Positions 44,818 to 52,223 of a stretch of DNA of 64,000 nucleotides are shown piece after piece (positions within the stretch are counted from its first letter, which is position 1; every line of letters starts with the position of its first letter). Under the pieces are notes generated by a model. That model had not been told where the DNA came from, ran no database searches, and saw nothing but the letters and a program-made list of their open reading frames with translations. Source of the DNA: Flectobacillus major DSM 103 (lineage in GTDB: Bacteria; Bacteroidota; Bacteroidia; Cytophagales; Spirosomataceae); the NCBI RefSeq assembly GCF_000427405.1, contig NZ_KE386491.1, positions 4,349,812 through 4,413,811 on the forward strand. Reading direction: 5' to 3'. The position numbers and the translations under genes were made by a program.

Positions 44818-45702
44818 ATGATGAAGAAATTCAAAAGTCTGAATGTGCTAAGTGTACTTGGAATGATTGTAATACTTAGTTCTTGTCTTTCTAAAATTGC
44901 TTTGGAAGATGACAAAATACTCCAACAAAACGAAGTACAAATTCAAGAATACATTAAAGCCAAAAACTTGAGTGTAACTAAGGCTTCAAATGGTATTTAT
45001 TATGCAGTAACCAAAGTAGATACCAATGGGCGAAAAATGATAGCAGGCGATACTGTTCGTGTACATTATGTGATTTCAAGATTAGATGGTGTAAAAATCG
45101 ACAGTTCGAGTATAAGTACCAACAAGCCATTCAAATTTATTTATGGCCTAAGTACAAGTATTTTTACAAAACTATTACCATTGTTGCACGAAACTGAGCA
45201 AGGTACTTTTATTATACCTTCCAACTTGGCTTTAGGCTCACAGACTTTCCCAAACTTGCCTGCTAACTCACCAATTCGTTGTGATATTAGCTGGTTTAGA
45301 ACTTACAGTGAAGAAGCTGATATTGACCGCTATGTTAGAAGTAACAAGCTTACAGTTACTGAAAAATATACCAATGGCCTTCGATATATCCGCTTGAAAG
45401 AAGTAACAGGCGACTATATGACATCGGGCAAAATTGCTAAAGTAAAATACACGGGCAAGTTATTGAACGGATTAGTCTTTGATTCTAATGTTGCCAAAAC
45501 AGATTCGTTTAGTGTTACAATCGGTGGAACAAGTGGTATTATTACAGGTTTTCAAAGAGGTGTTGAACGAATGAAAGTAGGAGAAAAAGCAATGTTGATT
45601 TTTCCTTCTTCAATTGGTTATGGTACATCTGGTTCAGGGAAAATACCAGGCGAAACACCACTTGTATATGAAGTGGAAGTTTTGGCTGTAAAAGATAATT
45701 AA
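44818..45702 (+). CDS. FKBP-type peptidyl-prolyl isomerase lipoprotein (copy 2)
   Basis: This 294-residue lipoprotein (Cys23 in LSSC) has two FKBP-like halves: an N-terminal one (about 75-165, GDTVRVHYVISRLDGVKIDSS) that lacks the full catalytic pocket, and a complete C-terminal one (about 198-292) with GFQRGVERMKVGEKAMLIFPSS and IPGETPLVYEVEVL. It is a paralogue of the flanking genes. The ATG pair at 44818/44821 leaves the exact start open by one codon. Confidence 0.9.
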   Translation: MMKKFKSLNVLSVLGMIVILSSCLSKIALEDDKILQQNEVQIQEYIKAKNLSVTKASNGIYYAVTKVDTNGRKMIAGDTVRVHYVISRLDGVKIDSSSISTNKPFKFIYGLSTSIFTKLLPLLHETEQGTFIIPSNLALGSQTFPNLPANSPIRCDISWFRTYSEEADIDRYVRSNKLTVTEKYTNGLRYIRLKEVTGDYMTSGKIAKVKYTGKLLNGLVFDSNVAKTDSFSVTIGGTSGIITGFQRGVERMKVGEKAMLIFPSSIGYGTSGSGKIPGETPLVYEVEVLAVKDN

Positions 45703-45787
45703 AACAATTATTTATCACAGCATAGCAAATCATTATGATTGTCGTAGTGGTTAGAATGCTATCAACAACCCCAATTTATTACTATTT

Positions 45788-46678
45788 ATGAAAAAGTTTT
45801 TTTGGTTTTTTGCATTGAGTTTCGTTGTCCTTCTTACATCTTGCTTGTCGAATAATGATGTAGACCCTGCCGAAGCAGAAAAGTTAAAGGAGAATGAAGC
45901 AGCTGTCAAAAAGTACATCACCGACAACAGTTTAACGGTAAAACAAGATGCATCGGGTTTTTATTATAATATTGATGCCCTTAATCCTACCGCCAAGTCG
46001 CCTAAAGTTGGCGATTTAGTAACCATGGATTTTGTAATTAAAAAATTAACGGGTGAAGTTGTCGATAGCTCAAGAATCAACCAAAAAATTCCATACGCAT
46101 ATATTTTTGGGGTATATAATAATTTGTTTAACTACCCTATTAATCTAATGAAAGAAGGCGACAAGGGTATCTTCTTGTTTCCTCAATTAGTATCGAAAGG
46201 CGACCCTGTTAAAATTGAAATTTCTTTGATTTCATCATTGGGCGAAGATGACAATATCAATAAATATATTGGTACAAATTATCCAACAACCAATTTTTTC
46301 AAATCAAGCACAGGGCTTCGTTATGCTATTACAACCGAAAACCCATCGGGAACGGCTTTACTCAATGGCAAAACAGTAACACTCAAATACACAGGTCGTT
46401 TGTTGTTTGATGTAAGAAAAACAGATACTAATAACAAACTTTACTACGATTCTAAGTTTGATGAAGGAACAATCTCATTCACTTTAGGTGCAAGTCAAGT
46501 TGTACCGGGCTTTGAAGAGGCTGTTTCAAAACTAAAAGTCGGCGAAAAAGGTATCGGAATATTCCCATCCACTTTGGGGTATTCTACTTCTGGTAGTTAT
46601 AACCAAGCTACCGGAAATTATGTAATTCCTCCTTATGCTTCATTATTATTTGAAATGGAAGTTACAGCCGTAAAATAA
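45788..46678 (+). CDS. FKBP-type peptidyl-prolyl isomerase lipoprotein (copy 3)
   Basis: This 296-residue lipoprotein (Cys19 in LTSC) shares the two-half layout. The N-terminal half (GDLVTMDFVIKKLTGEVVDSS, then a divergent remainder) is even more degenerate. The C-terminal FKBP domain has VVPGFEEAVSKLKVGEKGIGIFPS and IPPYASLLFEMEV, with an insertion near DVRKTDTNNKLYYDSKF that lengthens the loop before the active site. It is followed by a terminator. Confidence 0.9.
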   Translation: MKKFFWFFALSFVVLLTSCLSNNDVDPAEAEKLKENEAAVKKYITDNSLTVKQDASGFYYNIDALNPTAKSPKVGDLVTMDFVIKKLTGEVVDSSRINQKIPYAYIFGVYNNLFNYPINLMKEGDKGIFLFPQLVSKGDPVKIEISLISSLGEDDNINKYIGTNYPTTNFFKSSTGLRYAITTENPSGTALLNGKTVTLKYTGRLLFDVRKTDTNNKLYYDSKFDEGTISFTLGASQVVPGFEEAVSKLKVGEKGIGIFPSTLGYSTSGSYNQATGNYVIPPYASLLFEMEVTAVK

Positions 46679-46701
46679 GAAATATACTATTGATATTATA
46701 G

Positions 46702-46730
46702 AGCCTTCTCCTTTGGGAGAGGGCTTTTTA
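46702..46730 (+). terminator. Rho-independent terminator after FKBP copy 3
   Basis: AGCCTTCTCC (46702-46711) pairs with GGAGAGGGCT (46716-46725), 10 bp with one G-T, TTTG loop, followed by a T-run. It ends 15 bp before rdgB. Confidence 0.85.
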
Positions 46731-46744
46731 AATGAATAAATACA

Positions 46745-47326
46745 ATGAAAAAACTATGTTTTGCTACCAACAATGCTCATAAGCTCAAAGAAATTCAGGC
46801 TATGCTAGGCGATCAGTTTGAACTGATTTCTCTTGAACAAACAGGTTGTAAAGAAGAACTTCCCGAAACTGGCGATACCCTAGAAGCTAATTCGGATGAA
46901 AAGGCCAGCTATCTTTATGATCATTATGGTGTAGATTGCTTTGCTGATGACACAGGGTTAGAAGTAGAAGCTCTTAATGGAGAACCCGGTGTGTATTCGG
47001 CAAGGTATGCTGGCGAACATCGTAACAGTGCCGATAATATGCAATTATTGCTTACCAAACTCAAAAACCAAGAAAACCGTTCTGCCCAGTTTCGTACAGT
47101 TATTACACTTATACTAGGTGCAGAAAAATATCAATTTGAGGGTATTGTAAAAGGGACAATTATAGACGACCAGCGAGGAGGCGAAGGCTTTGGCTACGAC
47201 CCTATTTTTGTGCCAGAAGGCCATAATCGTACGTTTGCCGAGATGTCCTTGGCCGAAAAAGGCGAAATGTCGCACCGTGCAAGGGCTTTCAAAAAATTGA
47301 TTGATTTTTTACAAACCATTCGTTAG
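46745..47326 (+). CDS. rdgB: non-canonical purine NTP pyrophosphatase (RdgB/HAM1)
   Basis: RdgB removes dITP and XTP from the nucleotide pool. The 193-residue protein begins with CFATNNAHKLKEIQAML, contains ADDTGLEVEALNGEPGVYSARYAG and ends with GFGYDPIFVPEGH followed by HRARAFKKL, all family motifs. It starts just behind the terminator of the FKBP set. Confidence 0.95.
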   Translation: MKKLCFATNNAHKLKEIQAMLGDQFELISLEQTGCKEELPETGDTLEANSDEKASYLYDHYGVDCFADDTGLEVEALNGEPGVYSARYAGEHRNSADNMQLLLTKLKNQENRSAQFRTVITLILGAEKYQFEGIVKGTIIDDQRGGEGFGYDPIFVPEGHNRTFAEMSLAEKGEMSHRARAFKKLIDFLQTIR

Positions 47327-47582
47327 AAAGTAGAGTATTTACTATTCGGGGTAATTTTTTTGATAATAGTTTTCTATTAAATCTATAGAATAAATAGGTA
47401 TTGTATTTCAATAATCAGCTATCTAGTTGTGTTTAAGCTTTGAATATCATAGCTTTGTAAATATTTACCACAAATTTTATAATAATATAATAGGGTATTA
47501 TTAGCATAGATTGTCTTGATAAAAAAATTGTAATCACCTTTTATGCTAACAATATTGTATTTACAAATCACTTGAAAAATAA

Positions 47583-50141
47583 ATGTTTACAAAAACGCTC
47601 TTTAGACTTTACCCATTAATTCTATTTTTCTTCTTCCAATCGCTAAGTAGCCATGCACAGTTTGTTATTACTGGGCGTGTTACCGATGCAAAAAATGGCG
47701 ACCCTCTGCCATTTGCTACTGTAGGTATTCAAGGTAAAAATATTGGTGCTCAAACCAACTTTGAAGGTGTATTTACTATTAGAGCAAAAGTCCTTGGCGA
47801 TTCGCTGTATGTGAGTACGATAGGCTACAAAACCCGAAAGAAGGCTCTTGATAAAAATGCCCCTTCACAAACACTAGATTTTCAGCTTACTCCCGAGGCC
47901 AAATCCTTAGATGAGGTGATTGTATATTCTGGCGAAAATCCTGCTTTTAAAATTCTAAGAAAATTACGAGAAAACAGTGCCACCAATGACCGAAAAAGGC
48001 TAAGTGCTTATGAATATGATTCATATTCAAAAATGGAACTGGATGTTGATAATATCTCAGAGAAATTTAAGGAAAAGAAAGTCATGAAGCAGATTCAAGG
48101 AGCTATTGCTAAATTTGAGAAAATAGCAGGTGAAGATGGCAAAGCTGTAATTCCTACTTTTATTTCAGAAACCATTTCAAAATATTATTATCGTGAAAGC
48201 CCATCACGAAAAAAAGAGATGGTGCTTAAGAATAATGTAAAAGGTGTTGGCGTAAAGGAAGGTGGCTTTGTATCACAGTTGGTTGGAGGTAATTTGTTTG
48301 CTAATTATAACTTCTACAATAGCTATGTTCCTTTTTTGGGCAAAGATATTATTTCGCCTATCGGCGAAAACTGGAAAGGTACTTACAAATGGTTTTTGTC
48401 CGATACCACCGATATAGATGGACACGTATGTTACGGACTGGAATTTGACCCTAAAAACGACAAAGATTTGGTATTTGTAGGTAAGGCCTATATCGACACT
48501 ACATCGTTTGCTTTGGTGCAAATAGACGCTACTGTGGGCAAAGAAGCTAATATCAACTTTATTGATAAAATCAAGATTTCACAAGAATTAGAACAAACGG
48601 CAGAAGGTGCTTGGTTACCAGCCAAAACACGATTCTTAGTGGATATTGCCGAGCTTTCGAAAAATTCGGCAGGGATGCTCCTGAAAATGTATATTTCTAA
48701 TAGAAACTTTGTCGTAAATAAGCCTAAAGAGCTATCTTTCTATGATTTGCCAATAGAAGTGGCAGACGATGCCAAGGAAACAGACCCTAAATTTTGGCAA
48801 GAAGCAAGACACGACCCGTTGAGTCCACAAGATTTATTGGCATCGAAACTAATAGATACCGTACGAAATGTGCCAATTGTAAAAACATACGTAGAAATTG
48901 CCGAAATCATAGCCAGTGGCTACAAGCGATTTGATGGTATTGAAATAGGCCCTTACCTCTATTCATTTGCTTTTAATAGAATAGAAGGAATGCGTTTGCG
49001 TATGGGCTTTAGAACCAACGCTGGTTTTAGCAAGCAATGGGTGTTGAAGGGTTTTGCGGGTATTGGTACAAGAGATTTGAAATTAAAGTATGGTGGCGAA
49101 GTAGATTATATATTCTCGCGTCGTCATTGGACTGTAGCTGGCCTGCGTCATACCTACGACTTAGAGCGTATAGGCTTGACTCCTGAGTTGATTGCCGATA
49201 ACAAAATATTTTATGCTTTTACTCGTTGGGGTAATTATTTTGGGGCATTTTATCGCCGAGAAAATGAGCTTTTTTTCAAGACAGAACCCGTAAAAGGTAT
49301 TACGCTGTCGGCATCAATAACACAACGAAACTTTGACCCTCTCTTTAAGTTTCAGTACAGAACTCAACCCGACTTAGAACATGCGTCACCCTCAAAGGAC
49401 TTCTATGATGATACCTTTCTAACTTTGGAAGCACGAATTACCAAAAATGAAACTTATATTATGGATGGCAACGAGCGAATCACACTTGATACCAAACGTG
49501 TTCCTGTAGTAACGCTTGCTTATCAGCGTGGGCTTAAAGGGTTTTTGAATGGTGATTTTAACTATGACCGTTTTACTGCAAAGGTGTTTCAAACGTTCCG
49601 TTTGGGTACACTAGGCCGTTCAACGTATATTTTACAAGCAGGATATACGCCCTCAAATTTGCCAGCACCGTTATTATTCCCGCATCTAGGTAACCAAACT
49701 TTTTTCTTTAATAGAGCTGCGTTTAATACGATGCACTACTTTGAGTTTGTGAGCGATAAATACGCATCGTTACAGTATACGCATAATTTTGAAGGGTTGT
49801 TCTTTAATAGAATTCCCGCTATTCGTCAATTAAAATGGCGTTTTCTTACTTCTGCCAATATTCTTTATGGAAGCCAAAGAAAAGAAAATCTTAAATTAAT
49901 GGAAGATGCCATACCTGTATTTAACCCTCGTCATAAAGATGGTGAGCTAGAACCACGATACAATTTCTCTGCTCTTGATCCTTCAATACCTTATGTTGAG
50001 GTAGGTTATGGAATTGATAATATCCTGAAAATTTTGCGAGTTCAAGCTTTCCATCGTTTAACTTACCTTGACCACGCTGCACCAGATGGGCGTCGTCCAG
50101 CCAAATTTGCGATTAAAGCTTCTGTTCACTTCTCGTTTTAA
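47583..50141 (+). CDS. DUF5686 protein with carboxypeptidase-like regulatory domain
   Basis: This 852-residue outer-membrane protein has a signal peptide (residues 1-25, ending HAQ) and a CarboxypepD_reg-like beta-sandwich (about 28-112, ITGRVTDAKNGDPLPFATV and then NFEGVFTI). A DUF5686 region follows to the end, where the last residues (FAIKASVHFSF) end in Phe as in outer-membrane barrels. Such proteins are common in Bacteroidota and unassigned; a transport or surface role is likely. The three-strand TonB-box layout is not obvious. Confidence 0.88.
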   Translation: MFTKTLFRLYPLILFFFFQSLSSHAQFVITGRVTDAKNGDPLPFATVGIQGKNIGAQTNFEGVFTIRAKVLGDSLYVSTIGYKTRKKALDKNAPSQTLDFQLTPEAKSLDEVIVYSGENPAFKILRKLRENSATNDRKRLSAYEYDSYSKMELDVDNISEKFKEKKVMKQIQGAIAKFEKIAGEDGKAVIPTFISETISKYYYRESPSRKKEMVLKNNVKGVGVKEGGFVSQLVGGNLFANYNFYNSYVPFLGKDIISPIGENWKGTYKWFLSDTTDIDGHVCYGLEFDPKNDKDLVFVGKAYIDTTSFALVQIDATVGKEANINFIDKIKISQELEQTAEGAWLPAKTRFLVDIAELSKNSAGMLLKMYISNRNFVVNKPKELSFYDLPIEVADDAKETDPKFWQEARHDPLSPQDLLASKLIDTVRNVPIVKTYVEIAEIIASGYKRFDGIEIGPYLYSFAFNRIEGMRLRMGFRTNAGFSKQWVLKGFAGIGTRDLKLKYGGEVDYIFSRRHWTVAGLRHTYDLERIGLTPELIADNKIFYAFTRWGNYFGAFYRRENELFFKTEPVKGITLSASITQRNFDPLFKFQYRTQPDLEHASPSKDFYDDTFLTLEARITKNETYIMDGNERITLDTKRVPVVTLAYQRGLKGFLNGDFNYDRFTAKVFQTFRLGTLGRSTYILQAGYTPSNLPAPLLFPHLGNQTFFFNRAAFNTMHYFEFVSDKYASLQYTHNFEGLFFNRIPAIRQLKWRFLTSANILYGSQRKENLKLMEDAIPVFNPRHKDGELEPRYNFSALDPSIPYVEVGYGIDNILKILRVQAFHRLTYLDHAAPDGRRPAKFAIKASVHFSF

Positions 50142-50163
50142 TAGCGTATTATTTCATAAAATG

Positions 50164-50206
50164 CTCCTATTTATCTTTGTCTTGGCAAAGGTAATGGGAG
50201 TTTTTT
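50164..50206 (+). terminator. weak hairpin terminator after the DUF5686 gene
   Basis: A split stem (CTCC 50164-50167 with GGAG 50197-50200; CTTTG 50175-50179 with CAAAG 50186-50190) is followed by six T. It also lies ahead of the peptide array and could stop read-through into its antisense strand. Confidence 0.5.
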
Positions 50207-50440
50207 CATTTTATAGGAAAACATAACTGCAAAAAGCCACTAAGAATATATTATTTCAAAGTTAAAATGCTGTCAAAATTGAAATTGTCGGTATTCAAGT
50301 ATAGTTTTTTTCCGATAAGGTGTTTACTTTGTAACGTATGTCCGCCAAAAAATAGGAGTTAACGAAATAGAAGTACTACTCAAGATAGAATAATATTTAC
50401 TCTGTTACATATACGTGTAAGAATTTCCCTACTCTACAAA

Positions 50441-50623
50441 TCAAATATTTGAAATAATCGAAGCAGTATATTCAGCATTAAAATTTGAAATAATCGAGGC
50501 CGTGTATTCAGCATTGAAGTTTGAAATAATCGAAGCAGTGTAGTTAGCGTTGGGATTGTTGTTGAATTTAGCAACTGTCGATTTGTTGATATTCAATTTA
50601 GCGATGTTCTGAGCGTTTTTCAT
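50441..50623 (-). CDS. 60-residue repeat peptide, copy 7 (distal)
   Basis: Same protein as copy 1, but the last ten codons use a different codon set (ACT GCT TCG ATT ATT TCA AAT ATT, stop TGA) from copies 1-6 (ACA GCC TCT ATC ATT TCT AAT ATC, stop TAA). Six sense-codon differences plus the stop are all silent. Its last repeat has the codons of the internal repeats, so repeat-repeat recombination may have rewritten it. Confidence 0.8.
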   Translation of the reverse strand: MKNAQNIAKLNINKSTVAKFNNNPNANYTASIISNFNAEYTASIISNFNAEYTASIISNI

Positions 50624-50677
50624 GTTGTTTATCTTTTAAGGGCTGTTGTGTGTGATATATGATTGAACTGTCTTCGA

Positions 50678-50860
50678 TTAGATATTAGAAATGATAGAGG
50701 CTGTATATTCAGCATTAAAATTTGAAATAATCGAGGCCGTGTATTCAGCATTGAAGTTTGAAATAATCGAAGCAGTGTAGTTAGCGTTGGGGTTGTTGTT
50801 GAATTTAGCAACTGTCGATTTGTTGATATTCAATTTGGCGATGTTTTGAGCGTTTTTCAT
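50678..50860 (-). CDS. 60-residue repeat peptide, copy 6
   Basis: Same protein as copy 1; silent changes only (GCC for Ala8, CAA for Gln5, TAT in the last repeat). Confidence 0.8.
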   Translation of the reverse strand: MKNAQNIAKLNINKSTVAKFNNNPNANYTASIISNFNAEYTASIISNFNAEYTASIISNI

Positions 50861-50914
50861 GTTGTTTATCTTTTAAGGGCTGTTGTGTGTGATATATGAT
50901 TGAACTGTCTTCGA

Positions 50915-51097
50915 TTAGATATTAGAAATGATAGAGGCTGTGTATTCAGCATTAAAATTTGAAATAATCGAGGCCGTGTATTCAGCATTGAAGTTTGAAA
51001 TAATCGAAGCAGTGTAATTAGCGTTGGGATTGTTGTTGAATTTAGCAACTGTCGATTTGTTGATATTCAATTTAGCGATGTTCTGAGCGTTTTTCAT
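50915..51097 (-). CDS. 60-residue repeat peptide, copy 5
   Basis: Same protein as copy 1; silent changes only (AAT for the Asn of NANY, AAT before Pro). Confidence 0.8.
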   Translation of the reverse strand: MKNAQNIAKLNINKSTVAKFNNNPNANYTASIISNFNAEYTASIISNFNAEYTASIISNI

Positions 51098-51151
51098 GTT
51101 GTTTATCTTTTAAGGGCTGTTGTGTGTGATATATGATTGAACTGTCTTCGA

Positions 51152-51334
51152 TTAGATATTAGAAATGATAGAGGCTGTATATTCAGCATTAAAATTTGAA
51201 ATAATCGAGGCCGTGTATTCAGCATTGAAGTTTGAAATAATCGAAGCAGTGTAGTTAGCGTTGGGATTGTTGTTGAATTTAGCAACTGTCGATTTGTTGA
51301 TATTCAATTTAGCGATGTTCTGAGCGTTTTTCAT
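51152..51334 (-). CDS. 60-residue repeat peptide, copy 4
   Basis: Same protein as copy 1; silent changes only (AAT before Pro, TAT in the last repeat). Confidence 0.8.
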   Translation of the reverse strand: MKNAQNIAKLNINKSTVAKFNNNPNANYTASIISNFNAEYTASIISNFNAEYTASIISNI

Positions 51335-51388
51335 GTTGTTTATCTTTTAAGGGCTGTGTTGTGTGATATATGATTGAACTGTCTTCGA

Positions 51389-51571
51389 TTAGATATTAGA
51401 AATGATAGAGGCTGTATATTCAGCATTAAAATTTGAAATAATCGAGGCCGTGTATTCAGCATTGAAGTTTGAAATAATCGAAGCAGTGTAGTTAGCGTTG
51501 GGGTTGTTGTTGAATTTAGCAACTGTCGATTTGTTGATATTCAATTTAGCGATGTTTTGAGCGTTTTTCAT
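51389..51571 (-). CDS. 60-residue repeat peptide, copy 3
   Basis: Same protein as copy 1 with silent differences (CAA for Gln5, TAT for Tyr in the last repeat). The spacer between this copy and the next one to the left (around 51350-51360) has a rearranged GTG/GTT run, the only length-neutral spacer change seen. Confidence 0.8.
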   Translation of the reverse strand: MKNAQNIAKLNINKSTVAKFNNNPNANYTASIISNFNAEYTASIISNFNAEYTASIISNI

Positions 51572-51625
51572 GTTGTTTATCTTTTAAGGGCTGTTGTGTG
51601 TGATATATGATTGAACTGTCTTCGA

Positions 51626-51808
51626 TTAGATATTAGAAATGATAGAGGCTGTGTATTCAGCATTAAAATTTGAAATAATCGAAGCCGTGTATTCAGCATT
51701 GAAGTTTGAAATAATCGAAGCAGTGTAATTAGCGTTGGGGTTGTTGTTGAATTTAGCAACTGTCGATTTGTTGATATTCAATTTAGCGATGTTTTGAGCG
51801 TTTTTCAT
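51626..51808 (-). CDS. 60-residue repeat peptide, copy 2
   Basis: Same protein as copy 1. One middle-repeat Ala codon is GCT rather than GCC, and a TAC/AAT choice differs elsewhere; all changes are silent. The spacer to copy 1 differs at single bases. Confidence 0.8.
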   Translation of the reverse strand: MKNAQNIAKLNINKSTVAKFNNNPNANYTASIISNFNAEYTASIISNFNAEYTASIISNI

Positions 51809-51862
51809 GTTGTTTATCTTTTAAGGGCTGTTGTGTGTGATATATGATCGAACTGTCTTCGA

Positions 51863-52045
51863 TTAGATATTAGAAATGATAGAGGCTGTGTATTCAGCAT
51901 TAAAATTTGAAATAATCGAGGCCGTGTATTCAGCATTGAAGTTTGAAATAATCGAAGCAGTGTAGTTAGCGTTGGGGTTGTTGTTGAATTTAGCAACTGT
52001 CGATTTGTTGATATTCAATTTAGCGATGTTCTGAGCGTTTTTCAT
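51863..52045 (-). CDS. 60-residue repeat peptide, copy 1 (promoter-proximal)
   Basis: This is the first of seven identical peptides, read from right to left. The N-terminal part (residues 1-24) has a Bacteroidota RiPP-leader look, KLNINKSTVAKF, where the usual leader pattern is LxLxKxTIAxL. The rest is three 12-residue repeats: NANYTASIISNF, NAEYTASIISNF and NAEYTASIISNI. There is no Cys. The peptide is not hydrophobic enough to be a membrane protein and has no Sec-type signal. It could be a multi-core precursor of a ribosomal natural product, a signal peptide, or a self-assembling beta peptide. No modifying enzyme or peptide exporter is in the window. Synonymous-only variation among copies shows it is translated. 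Confidence 0.8.
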   Translation of the reverse strand: MKNAQNIAKLNINKSTVAKFNNNPNANYTASIISNFNAEYTASIISNFNAEYTASIISNI

Positions 52046-52109
52046 GTTGTTTATCTTTTATAATGTTGTTGTATCTGTCTAGTTATTAGCTTCTTGCGAA
52101 GTGATGATA

Positions 52110-52117
52110 CAAAGTTG
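52110..52117 (-). promoter_or_regulatory. candidate -7 element of the peptide array promoter
   Basis: On the minus strand CAACTTTG is one base from TAnnTTTG. It gives a start of transcription near 52100 and a leader of about 58 nt before the first peptide ATG. There is no TTTG -33 box, which is common in activator-dependent promoters. The nearest LytTR-like repeat is 44 bp upstream. Confidence 0.4.
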
Positions 52118-52160
52118 TGCAAAAGAATTAGCTGTTATTATTTTATCGGATTAATCAGTT

Positions 52161-52191
52161 TATTGTCTGTCCGAATAGGAATATTGTCTGT
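52161..52191. promoter_or_regulatory. candidate LytTR binding site: direct repeat with 21-bp period
   Basis: TATTGTCTGT occurs at 52161-52170 and again at 52182-52191, exactly 21 bp apart. On the other strand this reads ACAGACAATA twice, similar to the ACAG opening of AgrA/LytTR sites, which are 9-bp direct repeats with 12-bp spacers. It lies between the divergent peptide array and the LytS/LytTR genes, 32 bp before the kinase ATG. Confidence 0.65.
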
Positions 52192-52223
52192 TTTAAAAAT
52201 TTAATTTTCAATAAAAAAAGTGT

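Larger units (their letters stand above)
50441..52045 (-). repeat. seven-unit tandem array of 237-bp units, one peptide gene each
   Basis: Units repeat every 237 bp: a 183-bp coding part and a 54-bp spacer. Spacers between units are nearly identical, each ending with AAAAGATAAACAAC before the ATG. Inside each coding part is a second level of repetition, three 36-bp repeats. The array is bounded on the right by a different leader (52046-52100) and on the left by unrelated AT-rich sequence after the stop at 50441. The distal copy (50441-50623) has diverged codons in its last repeat. Confidence 0.97.

Noticed and set aside
50629-51996. Second set of 60-residue minus-strand frames in each tandem unit
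   Set aside because: These overlap the accepted peptide genes in another frame and accumulate amino-acid replacements between units, whereas the accepted frame shows only silent changes.
50441-52045. CRISPR array
   Set aside because: Units are 237 bp, nearly identical throughout, and contain start codons and coding sequence; there are no short repeats with unique spacers and no cas genes.
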